A stretch of DNA of 64,000 nucleotides from Rhizobium sp. GN54 (GCF_021026345.1 NZ_JAJNCZ010000001.1:558001-622000), one strand, 5' to 3'; positions 33,479 to 42,920 are shown, counted from the first letter of the stretch. The notes: generated by a model not told the origin, from the letters alone. Made by a program: numbers and translations.

Positions 33479-34837
33479 TCAGTTGAGCCCGCGCGACAGG
33501 AGCGGGATGCGCGGCCGGTGGTCCGGATTGGAGCGCGCGTCGCGATAGAGCAGCATGACCTGCTCGGCCTCCGAGCGCGCGTCGCGGCCCTCGCCGTCGA
33601 GCGCCTCGGCCTGGTCGAGCTGCAGGTTGGTCTGGCCGGGCAGGAGCACCGTCAGCTTCTGGCGAACGCCGCGCAGCTTCTCCTCGCCGAGCGTGACCCA
33701 TTCGCCGCCGGAATAGGTGGCAAACGTCTGGCTGGCGACGATCGGCTTGGAGTATTTCTTCGTCAGTCCCTGCAGCCGCTGGACCTCGTTGACCGCCGAG
33801 CCGAAGGCGGAGAAGGTCAGGCGGTCCCGCAGGCCGACATTGCCGAACATGACGTTGCCGACGTGCAGGCCGATGCCGTAGCGGATATCGGCCAGCCCCT
33901 GCTTGTTGCGGCGGGCGTTGAGCTCGTTCATCCGCATGGTGGCATGGCGGACGGCGGTCATGGCGTTCTGGGCGGCGACCTGCGAGGGCTCGCGGTGCCG
34001 GCCGCAGGGGTAGACGGCCAGGAAGCCGTCGCCGATGAAGGAGAGGATCTCGCCGCCGTTGCGGTTGAAGGGCGTGGCGATCGCGTCGAAGAAATCGTTG
34101 AGCGTGTCGATATAGGCCTGCCGGCCCTCCTTCTCCGCCAGCACGGTCGACTGGCGCATGTCGGCCATGACGAGGGCGGCGCGGATGGTCTCGCCGTCGC
34201 CGCGCCGGATCTGGCCCGACAGCACCCGCCTGCCGGCATTGCCGCCGAGATAGGTCAAAAGCATGTTGTCGGCGAGCTTGCCGAGCACGGCCATCTTGGC
34301 GGCGACCGCAAGGCTGTTCTGCACCTTCAGCAGCGCCTCGACCACGGTGTCGCTGAAGCCGCCGGGGGCATCGGTCGACCACGAGCCGACCATGCCCTGG
34401 CCGGGCGATTCCCCGAAGGACTGGACGAAGGCCAGATAGTCGGTGGCGCCGATCTTCTTCAGGTCGTCGAAGATCGGAAATTCCGACGGGGTCTTCGGAT
34501 CGATGCGGCGGCGCAGGTGATCGAGGCTGTTGTTGAGCAGGTAGTAATAGGGGCTGAGCAGGAAGCGCGAGGGCTCTTCGTTCTCGCCGTCCGCCCGGAA
34601 GCCCTCGACCGTCACGCCCTGTCCGCGCATCCAGGTGAAACCGAGCGCATCGTAGAGCGGGTGCAGCATCGAAAAGCTCAGGTGGACCCGCACCAGCGGC
34701 AGGCCGGCGGCGGCAAGCCGCTCGCAGAAGCCGGAGACGATGTATTCCAGGCTCTCGCCCCCGAGCGCCGCCGTCTTCAGCCAGGACGAGACGCGATCGA
34801 GGAGGATATTGGATACGTCGGCAGGGCGCGTGTTCAT
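33479..34837 (-). CDS. Class III adenylate/guanylate cyclase, soluble
   Basis: A 452-residue protein. The C-terminal cyclase homology domain (about 215-390) has the first metal Asp in VMADMRQSTVLAEKEGR, the second in EILSFIGDGFLAVYP, and the late SAFGSAVNEVQRLQGL region with the transition-state Arg. The N-terminal 200 residues form a helical sensor-like region found in rhizobial cyclases (LPLVRVHLSFSMLHPLYDAL). There is no membrane span. The start at 34837 follows an AAGGA site. It makes cAMP or cGMP from a nucleoside triphosphate. It precedes the polysaccharide lyase gene in one leftward unit. Confidence 0.88.
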   Translation of the reverse strand: MNTRPADVSNILLDRVSSWLKTAALGGESLEYIVSGFCERLAAAGLPLVRVHLSFSMLHPLYDALGFTWMRGQGVTVEGFRADGENEEPSRFLLSPYYYLLNNSLDHLRRRIDPKTPSEFPIFDDLKKIGATDYLAFVQSFGESPGQGMVGSWSTDAPGGFSDTVVEALLKVQNSLAVAAKMAVLGKLADNMLLTYLGGNAGRRVLSGQIRRGDGETIRAALVMADMRQSTVLAEKEGRQAYIDTLNDFFDAIATPFNRNGGEILSFIGDGFLAVYPCGRHREPSQVAAQNAMTAVRHATMRMNELNARRNKQGLADIRYGIGLHVGNVMFGNVGLRDRLTFSAFGSAVNEVQRLQGLTKKYSKPIVASQTFATYSGGEWVTLGEEKLRGVRQKLTVLLPGQTNLQLDQAEALDGEGRDARSEAEQVMLLYRDARSNPDHRPRIPLLSRGLN

Positions 34838-35075
34838 CTTTTGTCCTTGTCGATTTGAAGCCGCGGGCTTCGCTCGGCGGGCGTCGTGCGGCCGAACCGG
34901 CGAACGCGGCCCGGAGCGCCAGATATAGGCAAGCGATCGTGGCAAAACCAGAAGTCGCGGCGAAGATTTGTGCCGGCCGGGCGGGAGATGGACTGCGTCG
35001 GCGGCTCCGGCTCGCCTTGACGCCGCGCCGATTTGCGCCCAATTGTCCCAGTCTCGACCGAAAGGGTACAACGCA

Positions 35076-36419
35076 TTGACCTTGCTTTCTTCTTCCGCCG
35101 AAAGCCTGATGGCGGCGATTGCCGAACGGCGCGCGCGCACCGGCGTCATCGGGCTCGGCTATGTCGGCCTGCCGCTGGCGATCACGATTGCGCGAAACGG
35201 ATTTGACGTCACCGGCTTCGACATCGACCCGGCGAAGATCACCGCCCTCGACGCGCACCGTTCCTATATCGACGCGGTGCCGGACGCCGCCCTGAAGGCC
35301 GAAAGCGAGGCCGGCCGGTTCCGCTCGACCACCGATTTTTCCGCGCTCGCCTCCTGCGACGTGATCGTGATCTGCGTGCCGACGCCGCTGACGAAGCAGC
35401 GCGAGCCGGACATGTCCTACGTGACGCGGACCGCCGAGGCGGTGGCGCAGACGCTGCGGCCGGGCCAGCTGGTGGTGCTGGAATCGACCACCTGGCCGGG
35501 GACGACGGACGAGCTGGTGCGGCCGATCCTCGAGCGCGGCGGGCTGCGCTCGGGCGAGGATTTCTTCTTAGGGTTCTCGCCGGAGCGGGAGGACCCCGGC
35601 AACCGCGATTTCGAGACCGCGACCATTCCGAAGGTCGTGGCGGGCGCGGGCGAGGCGGCCTCGGCGCTGATGCAGGCCTTCTACGGTGCCGTGGTCAAGG
35701 CGGTCGTGCCGGTTTCCTCCAATGCCACGGCGGAGGCGGTGAAGCTGACGGAAAACGTCTTCCGCGCCGTCAACATCGCCCTCGTCAACGAGCTGAAGGT
35801 GCTCTACGACGCGATGGGCATCGACATCTGGGAGGTGGTCGAGGCGGCGAAGACGAAGCCGTTCGGCTACATGCCCTTCTATCCGGGGCCCGGCCTCGGC
35901 GGCCACTGCATCCCGATCGATCCCTTCTACCTGACCTGGAAATCGCGCGAGTTCGAACTGCCGACCCGCTTCATCGAGCTTGCCGGCGAGATCAACTCGG
36001 CGATGCCGCGCCATGTGGTCGGCAGGCTTGCCGAAGCGCTCGACATGCGGCTCGGCAAGGCCCTGAGCCGGGCGCGCGTGCTGGTGGTCGGGCTCGCCTA
36101 CAAGAAGAACGTGCCCGACATCCGCGAGAGCCCGTCGCTGAAGCTGATCGAACTGATCCTGGAGCGCAAGGGGACGGTGGACTACCACGATCCCCACGTC
36201 GCCGAGGTGCCGCGCACCCGCGAATACATGGCGCTCATGGGCCGCCGCTCGGTGCCGCTCGACGAGGAAACCGTGCGCGGCTACGACGCGGTGCTGATCT
36301 CGACGGACCACGACGCGGTCGACTATGCAGCGCTCGCCCGCTGGGCACCGCTGGTGGTCGACACCCGCAACGCCTTTGCCCGCCGAGGCATCGACGGCGA
36401 CACCATCGTCAAGGCATAG
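35076..36419 (+). CDS. Nucleotide-sugar dehydrogenase (UDP-GlcNAc/UDP-sugar 6-dehydrogenase type)
   Basis: A 447-residue three-domain NAD-dependent dehydrogenase. The Rossmann loop is TGVIGLGYVGLPLAITIARN, the catalytic Cys lies in GLGGHCIPIDPFYLTWK, and the C-terminal domain has VVGLAYKKNVPDIRESPSLK. It resembles WbpA/WbpO-type enzymes rather than RkpK, so a UDP-N-acetyl-hexosamine substrate is more likely. The start is taken as the TTG at 35076 (MTLLSSSAESLMAAIAERRA) behind an AAAGGG site; an ATG at 35109 is an alternative. A methyltransferase gene follows 25 bases on. Confidence 0.88.
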   Translation: MTLLSSSAESLMAAIAERRARTGVIGLGYVGLPLAITIARNGFDVTGFDIDPAKITALDAHRSYIDAVPDAALKAESEAGRFRSTTDFSALASCDVIVICVPTPLTKQREPDMSYVTRTAEAVAQTLRPGQLVVLESTTWPGTTDELVRPILERGGLRSGEDFFLGFSPEREDPGNRDFETATIPKVVAGAGEAASALMQAFYGAVVKAVVPVSSNATAEAVKLTENVFRAVNIALVNELKVLYDAMGIDIWEVVEAAKTKPFGYMPFYPGPGLGGHCIPIDPFYLTWKSREFELPTRFIELAGEINSAMPRHVVGRLAEALDMRLGKALSRARVLVVGLAYKKNVPDIRESPSLKLIELILERKGTVDYHDPHVAEVPRTREYMALMGRRSVPLDEETVRGYDAVLISTDHDAVDYAALARWAPLVVDTRNAFARRGIDGDTIVKA

Positions 36420-36444
36420 AGTTAGTGAAAGACAAGGGAAGACC

Positions 36445-36927
36445 ATGAGCCGTCTCGACAGCTTCATCCGCCGCCTGACGGCCCAGCGGGACATTCTCAA
36501 CCACATCGGCGACCGGCTGGACCTGCCGGCGGACGGCCCGGTCATGGAGATCGGGCTCGGCAACGGCCGCACCTTCGACCACCTGCGCGAACGCTTCGCC
36601 GGCCGCCGCATCGTTGCCTTCGACCGGGCCATGGGCGCGCATGCCTCCTCCGTTCCCGATGCGGCCGACCTGGTGCTGGGCGAGATCGTCGAAACCGGCA
36701 GGGCCTACCAGACCGGGACCGCGGCCCTGGTGCATGCCGACATCGGCACCGGCTATCCGGAAAAGGACGAGGTCACGCTGACCTGGCTGCCGCAGATGGT
36801 CTCCGGCATGCTCGCCAAAGGCGGCATCGCCGTCAGCGGCCTGCCGCTGGACGAGCCGACGCTGCAGCCGCTGGACGTCCCCGACAGCGTGCCGAAGGAC
36901 CGGTATTTCCTCTATCGCAAGGTGTGA
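36445..36927 (+). CDS. Class I SAM-dependent methyltransferase-like protein
   Basis: A 160-residue protein with a short Rossmann-like methyltransferase core. Motif I is PVMEIGLGNGRTFDHLRERF, with the acidic end of strand two in RIVAFDRAMGAH and motif IV-like ALVHADIGTGYPEKDEV. It is small for the superfamily and has no evident substrate-binding extension. The ATG at 36445 is preceded by a purine-rich site (AAGACAAGGGAAGACC). It is 25 bases downstream of the nucleotide-sugar dehydrogenase and may be in its operon. Substrate unknown. Confidence 0.75.
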   Translation: MSRLDSFIRRLTAQRDILNHIGDRLDLPADGPVMEIGLGNGRTFDHLRERFAGRRIVAFDRAMGAHASSVPDAADLVLGEIVETGRAYQTGTAALVHADIGTGYPEKDEVTLTWLPQMVSGMLAKGGIAVSGLPLDEPTLQPLDVPDSVPKDRYFLYRKV

Positions 36928-36959
36928 GGAACGGGACGCACAGGCGTCGAAAACGCTCC

Positions 36960-37292
36960 CCGAACTTCCCGGAAAACCCCTCCCCAACCCTCCCCACAAG
37001 GGGGAGGGCTTAACCCGGCCGCGCCGCCGAGGCTCGCTTCGGGCAGACGGCCGCTTCCGGTTTTCTCCCCCCTTGTGGGGGAGATGGCCGGCAGGCCAGA
37101 GGGGGCTTGCCACAGGCAGTTCGCGGCAGGCGGAGGAGGGACTCCCACAAGTGGGGGGCTTAACCCGGCCGCGCCCGCCGAAGCTCGCCGCTCTGCCGAG
37201 GCTCGCTTCGGGCAGACGGGCGCCCCCGGGTTTTCTCCCCCCTTGTGGGGGAGATGGCCGGCAGGCCAGAGGGGGGACTTGCTCTGGGCGAT
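36960..37292. repeat. Palindromic repeats (type A), duplicated block
   Basis: The 418-base gap before the lipoprotein gene holds two imperfect copies of a block of roughly 130 bases, at about 37000-37115 and 37155-37290. Each has a GCTTAACCCGGCCGCG-type segment, CCGAGGCTCGCTTCGGGCAG and a type A palindrome (TTTTCTCCCCCCTTGTGGGG, then AGATGGCCGGCAGGCCAGAG). These are reverse-orientation relatives of the repeats at 2660-3000. A short CCTCCCCACAAGGGGGAGGG element is at about 36988-37008. No gene is seen. Confidence 0.8.
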
Positions 37293-37345
37293 TCGCCGGC
37301 AGTCCGGAGGGGCGTTCCATGAACGACCTGCCCCGGCGGCTCGCC

Positions 37346-37852
37346 CTATCGGCAGCTGTTGTCGCGATCGCAGGCGCGCTGGGACGGGCGGTTGTTGCGG
37401 TCGGAGTCGCGTGAGGACTGCGGCCGGCGATCGGGCTGCGCGGTATCGCGTCCCGGACGCCCGCGGTCGGTCTGCTGGCGGTCGCGATCCCTGTCACGGC
37501 TATCGTTGCGGTCCCTGTCACGATCCCTGTCGCGGCTGTTGTCCTTGTTCCGATCCCGATCCCGATCCCGGTCCCGATCTCTGTCCCGGTCCCGCTCGCG
37601 ATCCCGGTTCCTTTCGCGGTCGGAAATCCGCTGGTCGTAGCGGCTGTCGCCGCGGTCGTATCGGCCGTCCCAGGAACGGTTGCGGTCGTAGCGCGGCTCC
37701 ACCACGCGGTAGCGCGTGCGGTCTCGCTCGTAATAGCTGCCGCCGTAGTAGCCCTCGGAATAGCCGCCGGAATAGCCGGACGTCTCGCAGCCGGAAAGCG
37801 ACAGGCCGAGCAGTCCGACCATCGGAAGAAGAAGCATTTTCGAGCGAATCAT
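37346..37852 (-). CDS. Lipoprotein with Arg-Asp repeat tract
   Basis: A 168-residue protein with a lipoprotein signal (MLLLPMVGLLGLSLSGCETS, lipobox LSGC). After a Tyr/Gly-rich stretch, about residues 75-150 are almost only Arg and Asp with some Asn, Ser and Gln, in RD dipeptide runs. The DNA under the tract is a degenerate hexamer repeat (variants of GACCGG/GATCGG). The mature protein should be an outer-membrane-anchored, highly charged, disordered polyampholyte. I know of no function. Similar RD/RN-rich lipoproteins occur in Rhizobiales. Confidence 0.7.
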   Translation of the reverse strand: MIRSKMLLLPMVGLLGLSLSGCETSGYSGGYSEGYYGGSYYERDRTRYRVVEPRYDRNRSWDGRYDRGDSRYDQRISDRERNRDRERDRDRDRDRDRDRDRNKDNSRDRDRDRDRNDSRDRDRDRQQTDRGRPGRDTAQPDRRPQSSRDSDRNNRPSQRACDRDNSCR

Positions 37853-37989
37853 GCAGGTACCTCATCATCGACATCGATCGGCACAGATCACAGAACTGTG
37901 GCCTGGTACAGGCAAGGCGCGCCGGCAAATGAAATCTTCGGGAGGCGCCGCCGGCCGGGCCGCTTTCGCCTGCCGGCCGATACGGGGCC

Positions 37990-39678
37990 TCACGCCTTGT
38001 CCGTCTCCATCGCGAAGCGGCGGCTCTCGACGTCGGTGACCAGGAAGACGCGGAGCGGCGCGGTGCGGCCGCGGATCGAAACCTCGCTGTGGCGCAGGCC
38101 ATCGGTCCGATGACCGGACTGGGCGAGCGCGCGCTCGGAGACGGCGATGGCGACGTCGTGCTCCTTGGCGGTCGTCTCCAGCCGGCTTGCGACGTTGACG
38201 GTGTCGCCGACGGCGGTCAGGCTCTTCGTGGTGCCGTAGCCCATCACGCCGACGACGCTGGGGCCGGCATGGACGCCGACGGCGATCCTGAGGCGGACGG
38301 AGAACTCGTCCCCGAGCTCGGTGTTCAGGCGGGCGATGTCGCGCACGATCGCGGCCGCGGCGGCGAGCGCCTGGCGGGCAGCCCGGTCGCGGTCGGCCCC
38401 GACCCCGAACAGCGCCATGGCGCCGTCGCCGATGAACTTGTCGAGCCGCCCGCCGGCCTGCTCGACCGCCTGGCCGACGATGGCGAAGTAGCGGTTGAGC
38501 AGGAACACCACGTCGTAGGGCAGGCGGGCCTCCGACAGGTCGGTGAAGTTGCGCAGGTCGCAGAAGAGAACGGCGATCTCCTCCTCGCGGCCGGGCCGGA
38601 CGGGCTCGGTGGCGACGGGAAGGCTCGCAGCCGGATGGGGCGCCATCAGCAGCGCGACGCTGACATCGCCTTCAGGATGCAGCTGGCAGCCGAGCCGGAC
38701 GTGTTCGTCGGCATGGACGCGGGCGAGCGTCGCGGCCTCGATCGAGCCCGGCGGGGGCAGCGGCGCGGCGCTGTCGAGGATGCGCACGCGACAGGTCGAG
38801 CAGCGGCCCTTGCCGCCGCAGACCGAATAGTGCGGCACGTCGCCGAGGCGGCTGGCCTCGAGCAGGCTGAGGCCGCGGGGAGCGCGGACGACGACGCCGT
38901 TGGCATGGCGGATGGTGATCTGGGAGGCCCGCTCGGCCAGCATGCGCAGGCGACGGAGCCAGAAGACCAGCGCAATCGCGCCGACGAAGAGAAGGTAGAA
39001 GGCGAGCTTGATGCGGCCGAGCCCCTCGGCCGCAGCCACTTGTGCCGGGGTCAACTGCGGGGCGGTCGCGGCCCCTTGCGCGAGCATGCGCCCGGTATCG
39101 GCAAAACCCAGAAGCGCCAGCACCGGGATGAGGATGGCGGCGGCGAGCAGATAGGGCGAGGCGCTCGCATACCAGCTGCGGAAGCGCAGCCAGAAATAGA
39201 GGCCGATGCAGCCGTGCGTCCAGATGACGAGAAGGGCCAGCGTCTGTCGCAGGCCGGAGAGCGGATCGAAGATCCAGAGGCTGCGCACGACCATGCGATA
39301 GTCGACGATGATGCCGTAGAGGGGCTGCGACAGGCGCACGGTGACCACGTGCTCGATGATCAGGAAGGGGATGAGCAGGCCGAAGGCCATCTGTACGGCC
39401 TCGCGTGCCGGCATGCGCAACGTGCGGCGCCGGTATATCGACCGCAGCACCAGCAGGACATGAACGAGGAGGGCGCCGTAAAGGACCAGCGTTCCCGCCG
39501 GATTGCGCCAGACGAGGGAGAGAAGCCAGCCGACGCGATCGGCGGTCTGGAGCGAGACGAGCAGCAGCGCATGGTTGATCAGGTGCAGCGCCACGAAGGA
39601 CAGCATGACGAGGCCGGCGCCGAGCCGGAGCTTCTGCAGGAACCGTTCGGAAGAGAGCGCCGCGATGGCCTTGTGCAT
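37990..39678 (-). CDS. cyaC: Membrane adenylate cyclase with diheme-type anchor and 2Fe-2S ferredoxin domain (CyaC-like)
   Basis: A 562-residue protein in three parts. Residues 1-245 hold about six transmembrane helices with histidines at 32, 36, 73, 110 and 155. This recalls the tetra-His diheme-b anchor of succinate:quinone oxidoreductases, reported for the redox-controlled CyaC of S. meliloti. Residues about 253-345 are a plant-type ferredoxin domain with C287, C293, C296 and C331 (CGGKGRCSTC, then LGCQL). Residues 365-540 are a class III cyclase with metal Asp in FCDLRNFTDLSE and FIGDGAMALFG. The start at 39678 follows an AGGA site. Quinone-redox control of cAMP synthesis is expected from the family. 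Confidence 0.85.
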   Translation of the reverse strand: MHKAIAALSSERFLQKLRLGAGLVMLSFVALHLINHALLLVSLQTADRVGWLLSLVWRNPAGTLVLYGALLVHVLLVLRSIYRRRTLRMPAREAVQMAFGLLIPFLIIEHVVTVRLSQPLYGIIVDYRMVVRSLWIFDPLSGLRQTLALLVIWTHGCIGLYFWLRFRSWYASASPYLLAAAILIPVLALLGFADTGRMLAQGAATAPQLTPAQVAAAEGLGRIKLAFYLLFVGAIALVFWLRRLRMLAERASQITIRHANGVVVRAPRGLSLLEASRLGDVPHYSVCGGKGRCSTCRVRILDSAAPLPPPGSIEAATLARVHADEHVRLGCQLHPEGDVSVALLMAPHPAASLPVATEPVRPGREEEIAVLFCDLRNFTDLSEARLPYDVVFLLNRYFAIVGQAVEQAGGRLDKFIGDGAMALFGVGADRDRAARQALAAAAAIVRDIARLNTELGDEFSVRLRIAVGVHAGPSVVGVMGYGTTKSLTAVGDTVNVASRLETTAKEHDVAIAVSERALAQSGHRTDGLRHSEVSIRGRTAPLRVFLVTDVESRRFAMETDKA

Positions 39679-40017
39679 GGGTCGGTCCTGAGGGGTTCCC
39701 GGTTCTGTCCCGGCGTTCGGTGGCGAGATGACGTGAAGCGGCAATTGGTACCGCAGTAAAGCGATAGCAATCCGCGCGGCCGCGCGAAAGGGTGCATATT
39801 GTTAACGCTGGGTTGCCGATACGCGGTCGGCGCTATTTGCGGACGTGGCCGGCGGTGTCGGCAGCCAGCGTCGCCTCTGGTGACGCGCCGCCAAGACGGA
39901 ACAGGACTTGGATAGCAAAGGCCTTCCGCGGCCACGCATGATTTCAACAGGCCGGGAATGGCGCCCTGGGGCTTGCGCTTTCGGTATCCAGTGCGCGACG
40001 CCTTCCGCGGACGTCCG
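39679..40017. other. 339-base gap, likely promoter region of the CyaC-like gene
   Basis: No gene is supported. The AT-richer segment at about 39745-39810 (GCAATTGGTACCGCAGTAAA, then GCATATTGTTAACGCTGGG) lies upstream of the leftward cyclase gene and is the best promoter candidate. The remainder looks like ordinary high-GC spacer between two leftward genes. Confidence 0.4.
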
Positions 40018-41049
40018 TCAGGAGCGCGCGGCGCGGGTGCCGGGGCGATAGAAATCGCCGTACCAGTCGACGAAGTCCTTCACCCCTGCGGCAAGCGGGG
40101 TCGAGGGCTTGTAGCCGGTCAGTGCGACGAGGAGGTCGGGGCTGGCGAAGGTGCGCGGCGCTTCACCCGGCTGCATCGGCAGCAGCTTCGTCTTGGCCTT
40201 CCTGCCGAGCGCGTTCTCGAGCGTGGAGACGAAATCGGTGAGCCCGACCGGATTGCCGCCGCCGATGTTGACGACGCGGAACGGTGCCTGGGGGGAGAGG
40301 GTGTCGAGGCCGGCGGGCGTCACCACCCGGTTGTCCTCCGAGGGGGCGACGGACGACAGCTTCAGCATGGCCTCGACGAGATCTTCGACATAGGTGAAGT
40401 CGCGGCTCATCCGGCCTTCGCCGTAGAGCTCGATCTCGCGGCCCTCGAGGATGGCGCTGGTGAACTTGAACAGCGCCATGTCCGGCCGGCCCCAGGAGCC
40501 GTAGACGGTGAAGAAGCGGAAGGTGGTGGTCGGCAGGCCGTAGAGATGGGCATAGCTGTGCGCCATCACCTCCATCGCCTTCTTGCTGGCGCCGTAGATC
40601 GTCAGGGGCTCGTCGGTGCGGTCACCCTCGCGGAAGGGGATGGTGTCGCTGGCGCCGTAGACGGACGACGAGGAGGCGAGCATGAGGTGGCGGGGCTTGA
40701 CCGACCGCGCCGCCTCCAGCAGGTTCCAGGTGCCGAGGATGTTGGACTCGACATAGGACTTCGGCTCCTCGAGGCTGTAGCGCACGCCGGCCTGGGCGGC
40801 GAGGTGCACGATGACGTCGGGCGCGGCACTTTCCAGCGCGCGGCGGACGCCGGCCTGGTCCTCCAGCATCACCTTGTGGAAGCGGTAGGCCGGGAACTGG
40901 ATCAGCCCGGCATTGCGCGCTTCCTTCAGGGCGACGTCGTAATAGGGGGTCATCCCGTCAAGGCCGACGACTTCGTGACCTTCCTCCAGCAGGCGCCGGG
41001 CAAGGTGGAAGCCGATGAAGCCGGCCGCGCCGGTGATGAAATATCTCAT
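40018..41049 (-). CDS. lpsL: UDP-glucuronate 4-epimerase (LpsL)
   Basis: A 343-residue extended short-chain dehydrogenase/epimerase. The NAD loop is [20 protein letters not shown], with [20 protein letters not shown], a catalytic Ser region SSSSVYGAS and the Y-x-x-x-K pair in [11 protein letters not shown]. It interconverts UDP-glucuronate and UDP-galacturonate, supplying galacturonate for lipopolysaccharide and capsule. It lies 2 bases downstream of the UDP-glucose dehydrogenase gene that makes its substrate, the arrangement known as rkpK-lpsL in Sinorhizobium. The start at 41049 begins the Rossmann fold directly. Confidence 0.92.
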   Translation of the reverse strand: MRYFITGAAGFIGFHLARRLLEEGHEVVGLDGMTPYYDVALKEARNAGLIQFPAYRFHKVMLEDQAGVRRALESAAPDVIVHLAAQAGVRYSLEEPKSYVESNILGTWNLLEAARSVKPRHLMLASSSSVYGASDTIPFREGDRTDEPLTIYGASKKAMEVMAHSYAHLYGLPTTTFRFFTVYGSWGRPDMALFKFTSAILEGREIELYGEGRMSRDFTYVEDLVEAMLKLSSVAPSEDNRVVTPAGLDTLSPQAPFRVVNIGGGNPVGLTDFVSTLENALGRKAKTKLLPMQPGEAPRTFASPDLLVALTGYKPSTPLAAGVKDFVDWYGDFYRPGTRAARS

Positions 41050-41051
41050 TC

Positions 41052-42368
41052 TCAGGTCCTGTCGTCGGCCCGTCCGATGCCGACATATTCGAAGCCGTAG
41101 CGGCGCACTTCCTGCGGCGGGTAGACGTTGCGCAGGTCGATCAGGTTGGGCGACTTCATGGCGGCGTGCAGCTTGCGGAAGTCGAGCGCGCGGAACTCGT
41201 CCCACTCGGTGACGAGCACGATCGCCTCGGCATCGGCCGCGATCGCATAGGGATCGGCGCCGAACTCGACGTCGGAGAGCAGCGCGCGGGCGCCGTCCAT
41301 GCCCTCGGGATCGAAGGCGGAAATCTGCGCGCCGTGGTCCTGCAGGGCCTGGATGATGGTCAGCGCCGGGGCGTCGCGCAGGTCGTCGGTGTTGGGCTTG
41401 AAGGTCAGGCCGAGCACGGCGATCTTCTTGCCGCGCACCGAGCCGCCGCAGGCGGCGACGACCTTACGGGCCATGGCGCGCTTGCGGTTGTCGTTGATGG
41501 CGACGGTGGTCTCGATCAGCCGCATCGGGCTGTCGGCGTCGGACGCGGTCTTGACCAGCGCCAGCGTGTCCTTGGGGAAGCACGAGCCGCCGTAGCCGGG
41601 GCCGGCATGCAGGAACTTGTCGCCGATGCGCTTGTCGTAGCCGATGCCCTTGGCCACCTTCTGCACGTCGGCGCCGAGGCGCTCGCAGAGATCGGCGATC
41701 TCGTTGATGAAGGTGATCTTCATGGCGAGGAAGGCGTTGGCGGCGTACTTGATCAGCTCCGAGGTGCGGCGCTCGCAGAAGAACAGCGGGCCCTCGTTCA
41801 GGTGCAGCGGGCGGTAGACCTCGCTCATCACCTCGATGGCGCGCGGCTCGTCGGTGCCGACGACGATGCGGTCGGGACGCTTGAAGTCGCCGATGGCCGC
41901 GCCCTCGCGCAAAAATTCCGGGTTGGAGACGACCGAGAAATCGGCGTCCGGATTGGCCTCGCGGATGATCTGCTCGACCTCGTCGCCGGTGCCGACCGGA
42001 ACCGTCGACTTGGTGACGACGACGGTGTAGCCGTCGATTGCCTTGGCGATCTGGCGCGCGGCGGCATAGACATAGGTGAGGTCGGCATGGCCGTCGCCGC
42101 GGCGCGACGGCGTGCCGACGGCGATGAACACGACGTCGGCCCAGGCGACCGCCTGCTCGAGATCGGTGGTGAAGTTCAGCCGGCCGGCCTCGACATTCGA
42201 CTTGACGAGCTCCTGCAGGCCCGGCTCGTAGATCGGGATGTCGCCCTTGCGCAGTGCCTCGATCTTCTCGGCCACGTTGTCGACGCACACGACGTCATGG
42301 CCGAAGTCCGCAAAGCAAACACCCGAAACAAGGCCGACATAGCCGGCGCCAATCATCACTATCCGCAT
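41052..42368 (-). CDS. rkpK: UDP-glucose 6-dehydrogenase (RkpK)
   Basis: A 438-residue dehydrogenase that oxidises UDP-glucose to UDP-glucuronate with two NAD. The NAD loop is [20 protein letters not shown], the catalytic Cys is C263 in [16 protein letters not shown], and the linker helix ([20 protein letters not shown]) and C-terminal [12 protein letters not shown] are typical. Length is normal. It is the first gene of a tight leftward pair with lpsL. Together they provide glucuronate and galacturonate for surface polysaccharides, which in rhizobia are needed for normal nodule invasion. Confidence 0.95.
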   Translation of the reverse strand: MRIVMIGAGYVGLVSGVCFADFGHDVVCVDNVAEKIEALRKGDIPIYEPGLQELVKSNVEAGRLNFTTDLEQAVAWADVVFIAVGTPSRRGDGHADLTYVYAAARQIAKAIDGYTVVVTKSTVPVGTGDEVEQIIREANPDADFSVVSNPEFLREGAAIGDFKRPDRIVVGTDEPRAIEVMSEVYRPLHLNEGPLFFCERRTSELIKYAANAFLAMKITFINEIADLCERLGADVQKVAKGIGYDKRIGDKFLHAGPGYGGSCFPKDTLALVKTASDADSPMRLIETTVAINDNRKRAMARKVVAACGGSVRGKKIAVLGLTFKPNTDDLRDAPALTIIQALQDHGAQISAFDPEGMDGARALLSDVEFGADPYAIAADAEAIVLVTEWDEFRALDFRKLHAAMKSPNLIDLRNVYPPQEVRRYGFEYVGIGRADDRT

Positions 42369-42557
42369 GTGAGTTCCATCGTCTGGTCTGGTTCCGCAAG
42401 CAGCGGTCGAAAGGAAATGCCGGCGATCCGGCGGTTCGGATCGAACTTCTATTCATCCGGCGGCAGAAAGAAAGTCATTTTTTGAGGAGGCGGGCGGTTG
42501 TGCCCCAAACCTTGCAGGGCCCGGTTGCGGCGGCGGGCCTGCGGCAATGCGGCATTT

Positions 42558-42920
42558 TCAATGCGTCGTGTCTTTCCCCCGCCGGGCCGCGCCGGTTCCT
42601 GTTCCGGGATCCTGCCGGGGCGCGACGTTGCCCCAGGCGATCTCGACCATGTGGTGGACCGTGTCGGCCTCGGCTGCGGCGAAATAGACGGAGGTCCAGC
42701 CCTTGTGGCCCCAGCCGCCGGGCACGGCGGCGCAGAGGCCGGGCTCGGTTTCCGTCAGCATCGCCTGCTGGCCGCGCGTCAGCTTGATAACGGCGCGCCC
42801 GGGTTCCGGCAAGGCGAGGAAGATACGCCCGCCCACCCGGAAGTCGCGCTTGCCGAAATGGGCACTTTCCTCCGCGCCGGGCATGGCCAGCGCCATCTGG
42901 ACGAGATCTTCTGATGTCAT
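42558..42920 (-). CDS. MmcQ/YjbR family DNA-binding-like protein
   Basis: A 120-residue protein of the MmcQ/YjbR family. It starts MTSEDLVQMALAMPGAEESA and has the family's HFGKRDFRVGGRIFLALPE, VIKLTRGQQAML and GHKGWTSVYFAA blocks. The fold resembles a double-wing DNA-binding domain, but the function is unproven. The ATG at 42920 was taken because the very long upstream extension of this frame runs antisense through phage-type genes. It is the last host gene before the GTA-type cluster. Confidence 0.88.
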   Translation of the reverse strand: MTSEDLVQMALAMPGAEESAHFGKRDFRVGGRIFLALPEPGRAVIKLTRGQQAMLTETEPGLCAAVPGGWGHKGWTSVYFAAAEADTVHHMVEIAWGNVAPRQDPGTGTGAARRGKDTTH

